A stretch of DNA of 64,000 nucleotides from the NCBI RefSeq assembly GCF_042433955.1, contig NZ_JBHLUH010000068.1, positions 124,001 through 188,000 of the forward strand, in the 5' to 3' direction. Source of the DNA: Phytohabitans kaempferiae (GTDB taxonomy: Bacteria; Actinomycetota; Actinomycetes; Mycobacteriales; Micromonosporaceae). Each line of letters begins with the position of its first letter. Within the stretch, counting starts at the first letter, position 1. Both the position numbers and the translations under genes were made by a program. The notes below the pieces were generated by a model, which worked only from the letters and a program-made list of their open reading frames with translations, searched no databases and was not told where the DNA came from. Shown here one piece after another: positions 6,880 through 15,939 of this stretch.

Positions 6880-8223
6880 ATGGCGGTCTTTCCAGGACGA
6901 CGCCAAGCCATCGTGATCGCCACCGTGGCCGGGTTGGCGCTCAGCGCCACCGCGTGCGGGGACGGCGACGACAGTGGAAGTGGCAACGGAAGCTCGGCGG
7001 AGTGCGCCGCCTTCGAAAAGTACAGCGGTAACGACGGCAAGAAGGTCACCATCTACGCGTCCATCCGGGACGCGGAGGCTGACCTGCTGGAGCAGTCCTG
7101 GGAGCAGTTCGCCGACTGCACCGGCATCGAAATCGACTACGAGGGCAGCGGCGAGTTCGAGGCGCAGTTGCAGGTGCGCGTCGAAGGTGGCAACGCCCCC
7201 GACATCGCCTTCATCCCCCAGCCCGGTCTGCTGGCGACGTTCGCCAACGCAGGCAAGCTGAAGGCCGCGCCGGCCGACGCCAAGTCCACGGCGGAGGCCA
7301 ACTACCCGGCCGACTGGCTGAAGTACAGCACTGTCAACGGCACGTTCTACGGCGCGCCGCTCGGCTCCAACGTGAAGTCCTTCGTGTGGTACTCGCCGAA
7401 GACGTTCCAGGAGAAGGGCTACACCATCCCGAAGACGTGGGATGACCTCATCGCGCTGAGCGACAAGATCGCGGCGGACGGCGAAAAGCCGTGGTGCGCG
7501 GGCATCGAGTCCGGCGAGGCCACCGGCTGGCCGGCCACCGACTGGCTCGAGGACATCATGCTCCGCGACCAGTCGCCCGAGGTCTACGACCAGTGGGTGA
7601 CCCACCAGATCCCGTTCAACGACCCGAAGGTCGCCGCCGCGCTCGACCGGGCCGGCACGATCCTGAAGAACGAGAAGTACGTCAACGCCGGGTTCGGCCC
7701 CGTGAAGAGCATCTCCACCACCTCCTTCCAGGAGGCGGGCCTGCCGATCTTGGAGAACAAGTGCTACCTGCACCGCCAGGCGTCCTTCTACGCCAACCAG
7801 TGGCCGCAGGGCACGAAGGTGGCCGAGGACGGCGACGTGTTCGCCTTCTACTTCCCGGCTGTCGATCCCAGCAAGGGCGAGCCGGTGCTCGCGGCCGGTG
7901 AGTTCACCGTCGCGTTCGCCGACCGTCCCGAGGTCCAGGCGGTGCAGAACTACCTGGCCACGCCCGAGTACGCCAACTCCCGGGCCAAGCTCGGCAACTG
8001 GGTCTCGGGTAACCGGGGTGCGGACATCAACAACTTCACCAACCCGATCGACAAGCTGTCGGTCCAGATCCTCCAGGACCAGAGCAAGGTGCTCCGCTTC
8101 GACGGCTCCGACCTGATGCCGTCGGCCGTCGGCGCGGGCACGCTGTGGAAGGCCATGGTCGACTGGATCAACGGCAAGGACACCGCCAGCACGCTCTCCG
8201 GCGTCGAGAGCTCCTGGAAGTAA
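6880..8223 (+). CDS. aglE: alpha-glucoside ABC transporter, solute-binding lipoprotein
   Basis: 447-residue extracytoplasmic binding protein. A lipoprotein signal (ALSATAC, Cys about residue 26) is followed by a Ser/Gly linker and a type 1 sugar-binding fold. Long length, PDIAFIPQPGLLATFANAG and VWYSPKTFQEKGYTIPKTWD resemble the AglE alpha-glucoside binder. It would deliver alpha-1,4 or alpha-1,1 glucosides to the permeases encoded just downstream. ATG 6880 has AAGGAGG 5 bases before it. LacI-type operators at 6731 and 6797 precede it, and a 15-bp hairpin follows, as expected for a gene needing a higher product level than the permeases. Confidence 0.9.
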   Translation: MAVFPGRRQAIVIATVAGLALSATACGDGDDSGSGNGSSAECAAFEKYSGNDGKKVTIYASIRDAEADLLEQSWEQFADCTGIEIDYEGSGEFEAQLQVRVEGGNAPDIAFIPQPGLLATFANAGKLKAAPADAKSTAEANYPADWLKYSTVNGTFYGAPLGSNVKSFVWYSPKTFQEKGYTIPKTWDDLIALSDKIAADGEKPWCAGIESGEATGWPATDWLEDIMLRDQSPEVYDQWVTHQIPFNDPKVAAALDRAGTILKNEKYVNAGFGPVKSISTTSFQEAGLPILENKCYLHRQASFYANQWPQGTKVAEDGDVFAFYFPAVDPSKGEPVLAAGEFTVAFADRPEVQAVQNYLATPEYANSRAKLGNWVSGNRGADINNFTNPIDKLSVQILQDQSKVLRFDGSDLMPSAVGAGTLWKAMVDWINGKDTASTLSGVESSWK

Positions 8224-8232
8224 CGCATAGGC

Positions 8233-8269
8233 GGCCGGCTCGACCCCATCCCTCGGGGTCGGGCCGGCC
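8233..8269 (+). terminator. intercistronic hairpin between aglE and aglF
   Basis: A 15-bp stem (GGCCGGCTCGACCCC with its complement, one G-T pair) and a 6-base loop lie between binding-protein and permease genes. Such hairpins commonly stabilise the upstream mRNA or partly terminate, so that the binding protein exceeds the membrane subunits. The inference comes from position. Confidence 0.6.
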
Positions 8270-8288
8270 GATCCCCTCGGGAGGGCGG

Positions 8289-9341
8289 ATGGACTTCGCG
8301 GACATTTCCCCAAAGCTCACCATGCTGGTGTACGGCCTCGTCGCGTTCGCGGTGGTCGTTGGTGGGCTGTTGCTGCTCCTGGACGTCGTACCCACCTACT
8401 TCACCCGCCGCCGCGAGCAACAGCTCCTGGCGGTGGCCGCCGGCGACGTGCCCGCGCCACCTCCGGGCCGCCTGCACAAGCCGCGCGAGTTCGGGTACGC
8501 GATCCTCTTCCTCCTCCCAGCTCTCGTGCTGCTGGCGATCGGGCTGGTCGTACCGCTGGTCCGGACCACTCTGCTGTCGCTCAAGAACGGCAACAGCTCG
8601 GAGTGGGTGGGCCTGGAAAACTACGGCTGGCTGTTCAGCAACGACGACATCGTCAACGTGCTGTGGAACAGCCTCCTCTGGGTCGTCCTCGTGCCGCTGG
8701 TGGCGACCTCGGTCGGTCTCATCTACGCCGTACTCGTCGACCGCGCTCGCCTGGAGGCGGTCGCCAAGTCGCTGATCTTCCTGCCGATGGCCATCTCGTT
8801 CGTCGGCGCGAGCATCATCTGGCGGTTCGTGTACGCGTACCGCGGCGAGGAGCAGGACCAGATCGGTCTGCTCAACCAGATCGTGGTGTGGTTCGGCGGC
8901 ACGCCCAAGCAGTGGCTGCTCGACTCGCCCCTCAACACGCTGCTGCTGATCGTGGTGATGGTCTGGATCCAGGCCGGCTTCGCGATGGTGATCCTCTCCG
9001 CCGCGATCAAGGCCATCCCCGGTGACATCGTCGAGGCGGCCCGCCTGGACGGCGTGACCGCGTGGCAGATGTTCTGGCGGATCACGCTGCCGAGCATCCG
9101 GCCCGCCCTGATCGTCGTGATCGTCGCCATCACCGTCGCCACGATGAAGATCTTCGACATCGTCCGCACGATGACCAACGGCAACTACGACACCAACGTG
9201 ATCGCCCTCGAGATGTACAACCAGGCGTTCCGCTATCAGGAGACCGGGCAGGGCTCGGCGCTGGCGGTGTTCCTCTTCATCCTGGTGATCCCGATCGTGA
9301 TCTTCCAGATCCGCAACCTGCGCCGGCAGCGGGAGGGCTGA
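8289..9341 (+). CDS. aglF: alpha-glucoside ABC transporter permease (MalF type)
   Basis: 350-residue permease. It has an unusually long N-terminal extension, with one helix (MLVYGLVAFAVVVGGLLLLL) and a basic loop (TRRREQ) before the standard six helices. The EAA loop that docks with the ATPase reads EAARLDGVTAWQMFWRITLP. ATG 8289 follows GGGAGGG. It partners with the permease gene that starts 1 base after its stop. No ATPase gene is in the cluster, so a shared MsiK-type ATPase elsewhere in the genome is expected. Confidence 0.9.
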   Translation: MDFADISPKLTMLVYGLVAFAVVVGGLLLLLDVVPTYFTRRREQQLLAVAAGDVPAPPPGRLHKPREFGYAILFLLPALVLLAIGLVVPLVRTTLLSLKNGNSSEWVGLENYGWLFSNDDIVNVLWNSLLWVVLVPLVATSVGLIYAVLVDRARLEAVAKSLIFLPMAISFVGASIIWRFVYAYRGEEQDQIGLLNQIVVWFGGTPKQWLLDSPLNTLLLIVVMVWIQAGFAMVILSAAIKAIPGDIVEAARLDGVTAWQMFWRITLPSIRPALIVVIVAITVATMKIFDIVRTMTNGNYDTNVIALEMYNQAFRYQETGQGSALAVFLFILVIPIVIFQIRNLRRQREG

Positions 9342-9342
9342 C

Positions 9343-10305
9343 ATGGCAACCACGACCCCCGTCGCGCCCCCCGCCACCGCGGACCCGTTGCCCAATACCA
9401 TCGCCGGCCGCGTGCGCAGGAGGCTCAACACGCGCATCGCCACGGTCGTCTCGATCCTCATCGCGGTGCTGTGGACCGTGCCGACCTTCGGCCTGTTCAT
9501 CTCGTCGCTGCGCCCCGAGGACGCGATCAAGACCACGGGCTGGTGGACGTTCTTCAGCGACCCGCAACTGACGCTGGAAAACTACAACGAAGTCCTCTTC
9601 GGACAGTCGTCCTCCTCGGGCCAGTTGGCCAACTACTTCGTCAACTCGCTGGTCATCACGATCCCGTCGGTGCTCTTCCCGGTCGCGTTCGCCGCGATGG
9701 CCGCGTACGCGCTTTCGTGGATCCAGTTTCGCGGGCGCGAATGGCTCTACATCGGCATCTTCGCGTTGCAGATCGTGCCGCTCCAGATGGCGCTGGTGCC
9801 GCTGCTGAGCTTCTTCTCCCGCGGCGTCTCGCTGGGCGGCTTCACCATCATGCCGCCGTGGCAGCTCGACGACGAGCAGAAGTTCATCCAGGTGTGGTTC
9901 GCGCACACCTGCTTCGCCCTTCCGTTCGCCGTATTCCTGCTGCACAACTTCGTGTCGCAGCTGCCCAGCGAGCTGATGGAGGCGGCCCGGGTCGACGGGG
10001 CGAGCCACTCCAGGATCTTCCGCACGATCGTGCTGCCGCTGATCACACCGGCGCTCGCGTCGCTGACCATCTTCCAGTTCCTGTGGGTCTGGAACGACCT
10101 GCTCGTGGCGCTCATCTTCGCGGGCGGCGGCGACGAAACGGCACCGTTGACGGTGCGGCTGGCCGAGTTGGCCGGCACGCGCGGCAACGAATGGCAACGG
10201 TTGACGTCCGGCGCGTTCGTGTCGATCGTCATCCCGCTGCTCGTCTTCCTGTCCCTCCAGCGCTACTTCGTCCGGGGTCTCCTCACCGGCAGTGTGAAGG
10301 GCTGA
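9343..10305 (+). CDS. aglG: alpha-glucoside ABC transporter permease (MalG type)
   Basis: 320-residue second permease subunit. The EAA motif is EAARVDGASHSRIFRTIVLP, and about six hydrophobic helices follow a basic N-terminal tail (GRVRRRLNTRI). An acidic periplasmic or extracytoplasmic insertion (WQLDDEQKFIQVWF) separates helices 3 and 4. The gene begins 1 base after aglF ends, so translation is coupled. A hairpin at 10318 separates it from the regulator gene. Confidence 0.9.
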   Translation: MATTTPVAPPATADPLPNTIAGRVRRRLNTRIATVVSILIAVLWTVPTFGLFISSLRPEDAIKTTGWWTFFSDPQLTLENYNEVLFGQSSSSGQLANYFVNSLVITIPSVLFPVAFAAMAAYALSWIQFRGREWLYIGIFALQIVPLQMALVPLLSFFSRGVSLGGFTIMPPWQLDDEQKFIQVWFAHTCFALPFAVFLLHNFVSQLPSELMEAARVDGASHSRIFRTIVLPLITPALASLTIFQFLWVWNDLLVALIFAGGGDETAPLTVRLAELAGTRGNEWQRLTSGAFVSIVIPLLVFLSLQRYFVRGLLTGSVKG

Positions 10306-10317
10306 CCGTCGTACGCG

Positions 10318-10341
10318 GGTGGGTGGCCCACGCCGCCCACC
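10318..10341 (+). terminator. hairpin after aglG
   Basis: A 10-bp stem (GGTGGGTGGC / GCCGCCCACC, one G-T pair) with a 4-base loop lies 13 bases past the aglG stop and 28 bases before the LacI-type gene. Probably an attenuating terminator that lowers expression of the regulator and the glucosidase relative to the transporter. Confidence 0.5.
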
Positions 10342-10368
10342 TGCCGCGATCACCCACGAGGAGGGCGC

Positions 10369-11388
10369 GTGACGAAGATCGATGATGTCGCGCGGCTGGC
10401 CGGCGTGTCGACGGCCACCGTTTCCCGGGCACTTCGCGGCCTGCCCACCGTCTCCCAGGCCACTCGTGACCGCGTTCTCGCCGCCGCCGCCCAGTTGGGC
10501 TACGCGGCCTCGCCCAGCGCCTCGCGTCTCGCCGGTGGCAAGACCGGGTCGGTGGCGGTGGTCGTACCGCGGATCACCCGATGGTTCTTCGCGACCGTGG
10601 TGGAGGCCGCGGAGGACGCACTCCACCAGGCCGGATACGACCTGCTGCTGCACAACCTCGGCGGCAGCGAGAGCGAACGCCAACGGCTGCTGCACACGGC
10701 CGCCCTGCACAAGCGGGTCGACGCGGTGATGCTGGTCGCCACGCCGTTGCAGGGCGTCGACCTCGATGCGGTCACCAGCCTCGAGCTGCCCGGGGTCACG
10801 GTCAGCTCCGGCACCGGCGTACCCGGCTGGCCCAGCATCCGGATCGACGACGTGGCCGCCGCGCGTATGGCGACGACCCACCTGATTGAGTTGGGGCACC
10901 GCCGGATCGCGCACATCTCCGGCGATCCCGCCGACGAGCTTGCCTTCACCACTCACATCGACCGCCGCGGCGGTTACCGGGAGGCGCTCGGCGCCGCCGG
11001 CATCGCGCCCGACCCCGCGCTCGACGTGGAGGAGGAGTTCACCGTGGCGGGCGGCGAGCGGGCGGTGGCCGAGCTGCTGCGGCGCGGCGCCCCGCCGACC
11101 GCGATCTTCGCCGCCTGCGACGAGATCGCGATGGGCGCCATGGCCGCGCTTCGGCAGGCGGGGCTCAAGGTCCCCACCGACATCAGCGTGATCGGAATCG
11201 ACGACCACGACCTGGCCGGCGTGGTCGGGCTCACAACCGTGGCCCAGCCCGCGGCCGATCAGGGCCGCTTGGCGGCCAACGTCCTACTTGGCCCGCTCAC
11301 CGGCGGCGCCTACCCAGGGGAGGAAACCGTGATCCTGCCAACTCGCCTCATCATTCGCGAATCGACCGCACCTCCTCGGGCAAACTAA
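10369..11388 (+). CDS. LacI-family transcriptional regulator of the agl cluster
   Basis: 339-residue LacI/GalR repressor. The N-terminal HTH reads KIDDVARLAGVSTATVSRAL, followed by a hinge helix (SPSASRLAGG) and a periplasmic-binding-like effector domain with GIDDHD near the C-terminus. GTG 10369 follows GAGGAGG. Its place between the permease and glucosidase genes and the AAGCGCTT operators upstream of aglE suggest local control, with an alpha-glucoside or its breakdown product as inducer. Confidence 0.92.
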   Translation: MTKIDDVARLAGVSTATVSRALRGLPTVSQATRDRVLAAAAQLGYAASPSASRLAGGKTGSVAVVVPRITRWFFATVVEAAEDALHQAGYDLLLHNLGGSESERQRLLHTAALHKRVDAVMLVATPLQGVDLDAVTSLELPGVTVSSGTGVPGWPSIRIDDVAAARMATTHLIELGHRRIAHISGDPADELAFTTHIDRRGGYREALGAAGIAPDPALDVEEEFTVAGGERAVAELLRRGAPPTAIFAACDEIAMGAMAALRQAGLKVPTDISVIGIDDHDLAGVVGLTTVAQPAADQGRLAANVLLGPLTGGAYPGEETVILPTRLIIRESTAPPRAN

Positions 11389-11392
11389 GACA

Positions 11393-13054
11393 ATGCCTGA
11401 GCGGACCGCACCCCAAGAAGACGCTCCGCTGCGCTCCACGTCTACCCGGGGGCCCCGCACCCCAGACTGGTGGCGTAACGCGGTCATCTACCAGATCTAT
11501 CCGCGCTCTTTTGCCGACGCCGACGGCGACGGCATCGGCGATCTGCCCGGCATCACGGCACGCCTCGACCACCTGGTCGAACTCGGCGTCGACGCGGTGT
11601 GGCTCTCGCCCTTCTATCCCTCGCCGCAGGCGGACGCCGGCTACGACGTGTCCAACTACCGAGACGTCGATCCCATATTCGGCAGCCTCGACGACGCCGA
11701 CAAGCTCTTCACCGCGGCCCGCGAGCGCGGCCTGCGGGTCATCGTCGACCTGGTGCCCAACCACACCTCAAGCGAGCACCCCTGGTTCAAGGAGGCGCTC
11801 GCCGCCGGCCCCGGCAGCCCAGAGCGGGCCCGCTACATCTTCCGGCCGCACAAGCCCAACAACTGGGAGAGCACGTTCGGCGGCCCGGCCTGGACCCAGG
11901 TGCCCGACGGCGAGTGGTACCTGCATCTGTTCGACGCCGGCCAGCCCGACCTCAACTGGGACCACCCCGAGGTGCGCGCCGAGTTCCGCGACATCCTGCG
12001 CTTCTGGCTCGACCGCGGGGTCGACGGCTTCCGGGTCGACGTGGCGCACGGCCTGATCAAGCAGGCCGACCTCGCCGACTGGCACTACCCGGTCGAGCCG
12101 CTCTCCGGCCCCGGCACCGAGGGCATCCGCCCGCCGATGTGGGACCAGGACGGCGTACACGACGTCTACCGCGACTGGCGGCAGGTCCTGGAGGAGTACC
12201 CGGGCGAGCGCGTCCTCGTCGCCGAGGCGTGGGTCGCACCGGCCGAGCGGCTCGCGGCGTACGTACGCCCCGACGAGATGCACCAGGCGTTCAACTTCGA
12301 GTACCTGGAGGCGTCCTGGACCGCCGCCGCGCAGTACGCGGTGATCGACCGGTCGCTGGAAGCCAACGGCTCGGTCGGCGCGACGACCACGTGGGTCCTG
12401 TCCAACCACGACGTCATCCGGCACGCGTCACGGCTCGGCCTGCCGGTCGGCTCGGTGCGCCCGCGCGGCATCGGCGCCGGCGACCCGCAGCCCGACAGCC
12501 AGCTCGGCCTGCGCCGGGCGCGGGCGGCCACGCTGCTCATGCTCGCGCTGCCCGGCTCGGCCTACCTCTACCAAGGGGAGGAGCTGGGGCTGCCCGAGCA
12601 CACCACGATGCCCGACGAGGCGCGGCAGGACCCGACCTTCCGGCGTACCGGTGGCGAGCAGAAGGGGCGCGACGGCTGCCGCGTACCGATCCCGTGGCAG
12701 AGCGAGGCGCCGTCGTTCGGCTTCGGCCCGACCAGCGCGACCTGGCTGCCGCAGCCGGAGATCTACGCCGAGTTCGCGCTCGACCGGCAGCGCGGTGTGC
12801 CCGGCTCCACGTACGAGATGTACCGGTCCGCGCTGCGCCTGCGCGCCCAGCGCCAGCTCGGTCTGGGCCGGCTGGAGTGGGCCGAGGGGCCTGACAGCGT
12901 GCTGGCGTTCCGCAACGGCGACGTCTACGTGCTGACCAACTTCGGCGAGACGCCGGCGTCGCTGCCCGAGGGCGCCCGCCCGATGATCAGCAGCGAGCCG
13001 CTCCGACCCGACGGCCTGGTCCCCACCGACGTCACGGTGTGGGCTGAGGTGTAG
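11393..13054 (+). CDS. aglA: GH13 alpha-glucosidase
   Basis: 553-residue cytoplasmic glycoside hydrolase family 13 enzyme. The (beta/alpha)8 signature starts at WWRNAVIYQIYPRSFAD. The catalytic nucleophile Asp is in GFRVDVAHG (about residue 216), the acid/base Glu in VAEAW (about 278) and the stabilising Asp in LSNHDV (about 340). The calcium-site DADGDGIGDL loop is present. It would release glucose from the oligosaccharides brought in by AglEFG. The start lies 4 bases after the regulator stop. The 3' end overlaps the convergent MFS gene by 23 bases. Confidence 0.92.
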   Translation: MPERTAPQEDAPLRSTSTRGPRTPDWWRNAVIYQIYPRSFADADGDGIGDLPGITARLDHLVELGVDAVWLSPFYPSPQADAGYDVSNYRDVDPIFGSLDDADKLFTAARERGLRVIVDLVPNHTSSEHPWFKEALAAGPGSPERARYIFRPHKPNNWESTFGGPAWTQVPDGEWYLHLFDAGQPDLNWDHPEVRAEFRDILRFWLDRGVDGFRVDVAHGLIKQADLADWHYPVEPLSGPGTEGIRPPMWDQDGVHDVYRDWRQVLEEYPGERVLVAEAWVAPAERLAAYVRPDEMHQAFNFEYLEASWTAAAQYAVIDRSLEANGSVGATTTWVLSNHDVIRHASRLGLPVGSVRPRGIGAGDPQPDSQLGLRRARAATLLMLALPGSAYLYQGEELGLPEHTTMPDEARQDPTFRRTGGEQKGRDGCRVPIPWQSEAPSFGFGPTSATWLPQPEIYAEFALDRQRGVPGSTYEMYRSALRLRAQRQLGLGRLEWAEGPDSVLAFRNGDVYVLTNFGETPASLPEGARPMISSEPLRPDGLVPTDVTVWAEV

Positions 13055-14453
13055 CCGGCCGGCTCCGCTCCGCGCGGGCCTCCAGCAGCGCGTGCACGGC
13101 GGCGATGTCCGCCGGCGAGCTGCGGGAGGCCCGCCAGTACATCAGCCCGGTGGGGATGAAGAAGAGTTGGAACGCCGCCAGCCCCACCGCGTAGTTGAGC
13201 GGTGGCGGCAGCGGTGCCTGGAGTGCCCGGAAGGCCACGCCGGCCAGCCCGTTGCCGACCGCCCGGCCCACTCCGTTGGTCAGGTTGCCCAGGCTGTAGA
13301 CGGTGCCGCGGTGCTCGGGCGGGTTGACGTCGGCGATGAGCGCGAACCAGTTGGGCGAGTTGGCCGACGTGAGCGCCAGCGCGACCAGCGCCACCAGCAG
13401 GCTCAGCCCCACGGTCGGCTCGGTCACCACGCTGGCGAGCACGGCCCGGATCACCGCGCCGGCACCGGCGCCGTCGGGCACATCGATCTTGATGGGCACG
13501 AAGAAGAGCACGAGATACAGCGGTACGGCCGCCAGGATGCCCACCGCCGCGACCATCGCCCGCCCTCGTGGGGTACGCCGCTGCAACCGGTCGCCGACCA
13601 GCCCGCCGATGATCGAGAAGCCCCCGCCGAGCTGGAACATCGTGGCGAAGATGCTCCCCACCACGATCGCGGTCTCGGCGCTGTAGCCCTGGTCTTCCGC
13701 CCGCTCCCGGAAGAGCACCGGCAGCCACACCAACGACCCGAACGCCACCTGCGCGGTCAGCCCCTGCATCACCAGCCAGACGTTGGTCCGCCGGCCGAGG
13801 ATGCGGGGCAGGTCGGCGCGGCTGATCCGGTAGTCGTACTCCCCGCCGTGGGCGAGCACGCCGGCCAGTTCGCGGTCGCTCTGCCCGCGCCGCACGTCGT
13901 ACGTGAAGACGTAGGCCAGCGTCGCGGCCAGCCCCACCGCCGTGAGCACCAGGAACGGAACCCGCCAGTCGCTGCGCCCGAGCAGCCCGCCCACCAGCGT
14001 GCCGGCGAGCGTGCCGATGCCCTGCGACAGCCCCCAGAAGCTCATCACCAGCCCCCGGCGACGCGGCGCGATGAGGTCGCTGACCACGGAGAACCCGACC
14101 GAGGCGACCGCGCCCAGCCCGATCGCGGCGATGATCTGGGCGGCGAAGAAGAGGACGTAGCCAGGGCTCAACGCGGTGCCCGCCGTACCCGCCGCCCACA
14201 GCAGCGTGCCCACCATGAGCAGCGGCTTGCGGTGGTGCCGGTCCCCCGTGTACGCCCAGCCGACGGCGGCGACCGCGCTGACCAGAAACGTGACCGCGGT
14301 GACGACGCCGATCGCGCCCTCGGGCACGTCGAACGCGTCGCTGATGCTCCCGTAGAGCGGCGGCACCAGCCCGATCGCGACGTTGTCGAGCGAGGCGAGG
14401 ACGACGAAGACCACCACGGTGTAGATGCGGTGTCCCCGCCCGCCGCTGCTCAT
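13032..14453 (-). CDS. MFS transporter
   Basis: About 473-residue major facilitator with roughly 12 hydrophobic helices. The loop after helix 2 reads GWAYTGDRHHRKPLL, the MFS motif A pattern, and the N-terminus runs into the membrane from HRIYTVVVFVVLASLDNVAI. It resembles sugar-phosphate/glucarate-type or drug exporters, but the substrate cannot be named. I chose ATG 14453; an in-frame GTG at 14495, 3 bases after the ATPase stop, would add 14 residues and couple the two genes. Confidence 0.85.
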   Translation of the reverse strand: MSSGGRGHRIYTVVVFVVLASLDNVAIGLVPPLYGSISDAFDVPEGAIGVVTAVTFLVSAVAAVGWAYTGDRHHRKPLLMVGTLLWAAGTAGTALSPGYVLFFAAQIIAAIGLGAVASVGFSVVSDLIAPRRRGLVMSFWGLSQGIGTLAGTLVGGLLGRSDWRVPFLVLTAVGLAATLAYVFTYDVRRGQSDRELAGVLAHGGEYDYRISRADLPRILGRRTNVWLVMQGLTAQVAFGSLVWLPVLFRERAEDQGYSAETAIVVGSIFATMFQLGGGFSIIGGLVGDRLQRRTPRGRAMVAAVGILAAVPLYLVLFFVPIKIDVPDGAGAGAVIRAVLASVVTEPTVGLSLLVALVALALTSANSPNWFALIADVNPPEHRGTVYSLGNLTNGVGRAVGNGLAGVAFRALQAPLPPPLNYAVGLAAFQLFFIPTGLMYWRASRSSPADIAAVHALLEARAERSRPATPQPTP

Positions 14454-14498
14454 GACCGGCAACCCAACCAGGGCCAGATAACGAAGCGGTCGCACCGG

Positions 14499-15881
14499 TC
14501 AGGCGGGATCATCGAGGATGTCCGCCGCGCCGAACAGGCGGACGTCCGGATGGTCCCGCAGCGCGTCGGCCCGCCCGCCCCGGGACCAGAACGCGAACAG
14601 CGGCGCCTCCGCTCGCGGCAGGTGCGCCGCCTTGCGCCGCAGGTCGGTCAGGTCGCGCTCGGTCAGCGGCTTCGCCTGCCACCGAGCCTCGCCCACCAGC
14701 ACCGGCTCGTCGTCGCGGAGCGCGAGCACGTCGATCTCGACGGTCTCGTCCCGCCACCACCGGCCGACGATCGCCTCCGGCGGCAGCTCGCCGGTGCTGA
14801 CCAGGCGCTGGGCATGCGCTCGCGCCGCCCCCTCGAACACCTTGCCGACGTGGGTCTGCCAGCGCCCGATCGTGCGCCGCCACACCGCCGCGCCCTGCCC
14901 GCCCTCGACGAGATCGGCGTCGTCGCGCAGCACCGCGAACCAGTAGGCGAGGTAGTCGTCGGCGATCTCGTACATCGGGTCGGCGGAGCCATGGTCGCCG
15001 ATCGCGCGGACCGCCCGGACATAGCCGGCGCGGCGCAAGCGGTCGAGCGTGTAGTCGATGCGCTGCTGGGCACGCCCGGCGATCCGGGACCGGCGGCGGG
15101 CTCCACCGGCCATCGCGGTGAGCACTCGCTCGTAGCCGCCCCGCCAGTCGAGGTCCTCGGAGAGGATGTCCGGCGCGTCCCGCAGGAGCAGGGCCCCCGG
15201 CGTGAACGCGAGCTCGGCGAGGTTTTCCTCCATGTCGCGCTCGGCAGACCAGCGCCCGAGGTGCAGTGGATAGCCGCCGCACGCCGCGTATGCCTCGACG
15301 AACTCGGCGGGCGGCAGGTCGGGCTGGAACGCGCGCGCCTCGACAAGCGAGAACGGGTCCATCCGGCGCTCCACAGTGGCGCGACGGTGCAGGCCGCCGT
15401 GCGGGCCGAGCATCTCCTCCATCACGGCCACGGCCGACCCGGAGAGCACCAGCATCAGCCGCTGGTCGCGCACGCGGTTTTCCCACACCGCGGAGACGAC
15501 GTCGGCGAAGTCGGAGCGGCCACTCGTCAGGCGCGGCGCCTCGTCGATGACGAGCAGCAGCGGCTCGCGGTCGGCCAGCCGCACGGCGAACCGCAGCGCG
15601 GCCTCCCAATCGGCGAACGACTCCGGCACCAGGTCGCGCACATCCTCGCCAAGCTGCTCACGCACCCGCTCGGCGAAGCGCCGGAGCTGCCGATCCTCGC
15701 TGTCCTGCCGGGTAGCGGTGAAGTAGACCGCCCGCTTGCCCTGGGCGAAGCGGGTCAGCAGGAAGGTCTTGCCGACCCGCCGGCGCCCCCAGACGACCGC
15801 GAGCTGAGGACTCCCGTCAGCCGCCCGCTCCCACGCGGCTGCCAGCTCACTCAGCTCCTGCCGCCGCCCGACCAGCTTCAC
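14499..15881 (-). CDS. DUF234-type AAA ATPase
   Basis: 460-residue STAND/archaeal-type ATPase. The P-loop is GRRRVGKT (residues 32-39), Walker B is LLLVIDEAP, and a sensor-1-like LMLVLSGS follows. A winged-helix section (RIDYTLDRLRRAGYVR) leads to the C-terminal DUF234 region, with EIDVLALRDDEPVLVGEARWQ matching the nuclease-like strand pattern in which a GEC/AKW lysine is common; here the position is Arg, so catalysis may be impaired. These ATPases are mobile-element or defence associated. Its promoter region is an AT-rich cluster of palindromes (15892-15939). Confidence 0.8.
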   Translation of the reverse strand: MKLVGRRQELSELAAAWERAADGSPQLAVVWGRRRVGKTFLLTRFAQGKRAVYFTATRQDSEDRQLRRFAERVREQLGEDVRDLVPESFADWEAALRFAVRLADREPLLLVIDEAPRLTSGRSDFADVVSAVWENRVRDQRLMLVLSGSAVAVMEEMLGPHGGLHRRATVERRMDPFSLVEARAFQPDLPPAEFVEAYAACGGYPLHLGRWSAERDMEENLAELAFTPGALLLRDAPDILSEDLDWRGGYERVLTAMAGGARRRSRIAGRAQQRIDYTLDRLRRAGYVRAVRAIGDHGSADPMYEIADDYLAYWFAVLRDDADLVEGGQGAAVWRRTIGRWQTHVGKVFEGAARAHAQRLVSTGELPPEAIVGRWWRDETVEIDVLALRDDEPVLVGEARWQAKPLTERDLTDLRRKAAHLPRAEAPLFAFWSRGGRADALRDHPDVRLFGAADILDDPA

Positions 15882-15891
15882 CAGCTCACGG

Positions 15892-15939
15892 TACTACAAA
15901 CTATTTGTAGTACAAACTGCTTGTAGTAGGTAGCCTACT
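15892..15939. promoter_or_regulatory. triple palindrome operator before the DUF234 ATPase
   Basis: Three palindromes in under 50 bases. TACTACAAA-CTA-TTTGTAGTA at 15892-15912 is perfect. A second pairs TAGTACAA with TTGTAGTA (15909-15928, one mismatch). A third, AGTAGG-TAG-CCTACT at 15925-15939, is perfect. The stretch is AT-rich in a roughly 70% GC neighbourhood and starts 10 bases upstream of the ATPase start codon, so it is probably its promoter and operator. The binding protein is unknown. Confidence 0.6.

Noticed and set aside
13092..15926. Plus-strand 944-codon frame across the MFS and ATPase genes
   Set aside because: Shadow ORF of two well-recognised minus-strand genes; no start signal and low-complexity Arg/His/Glu composition.
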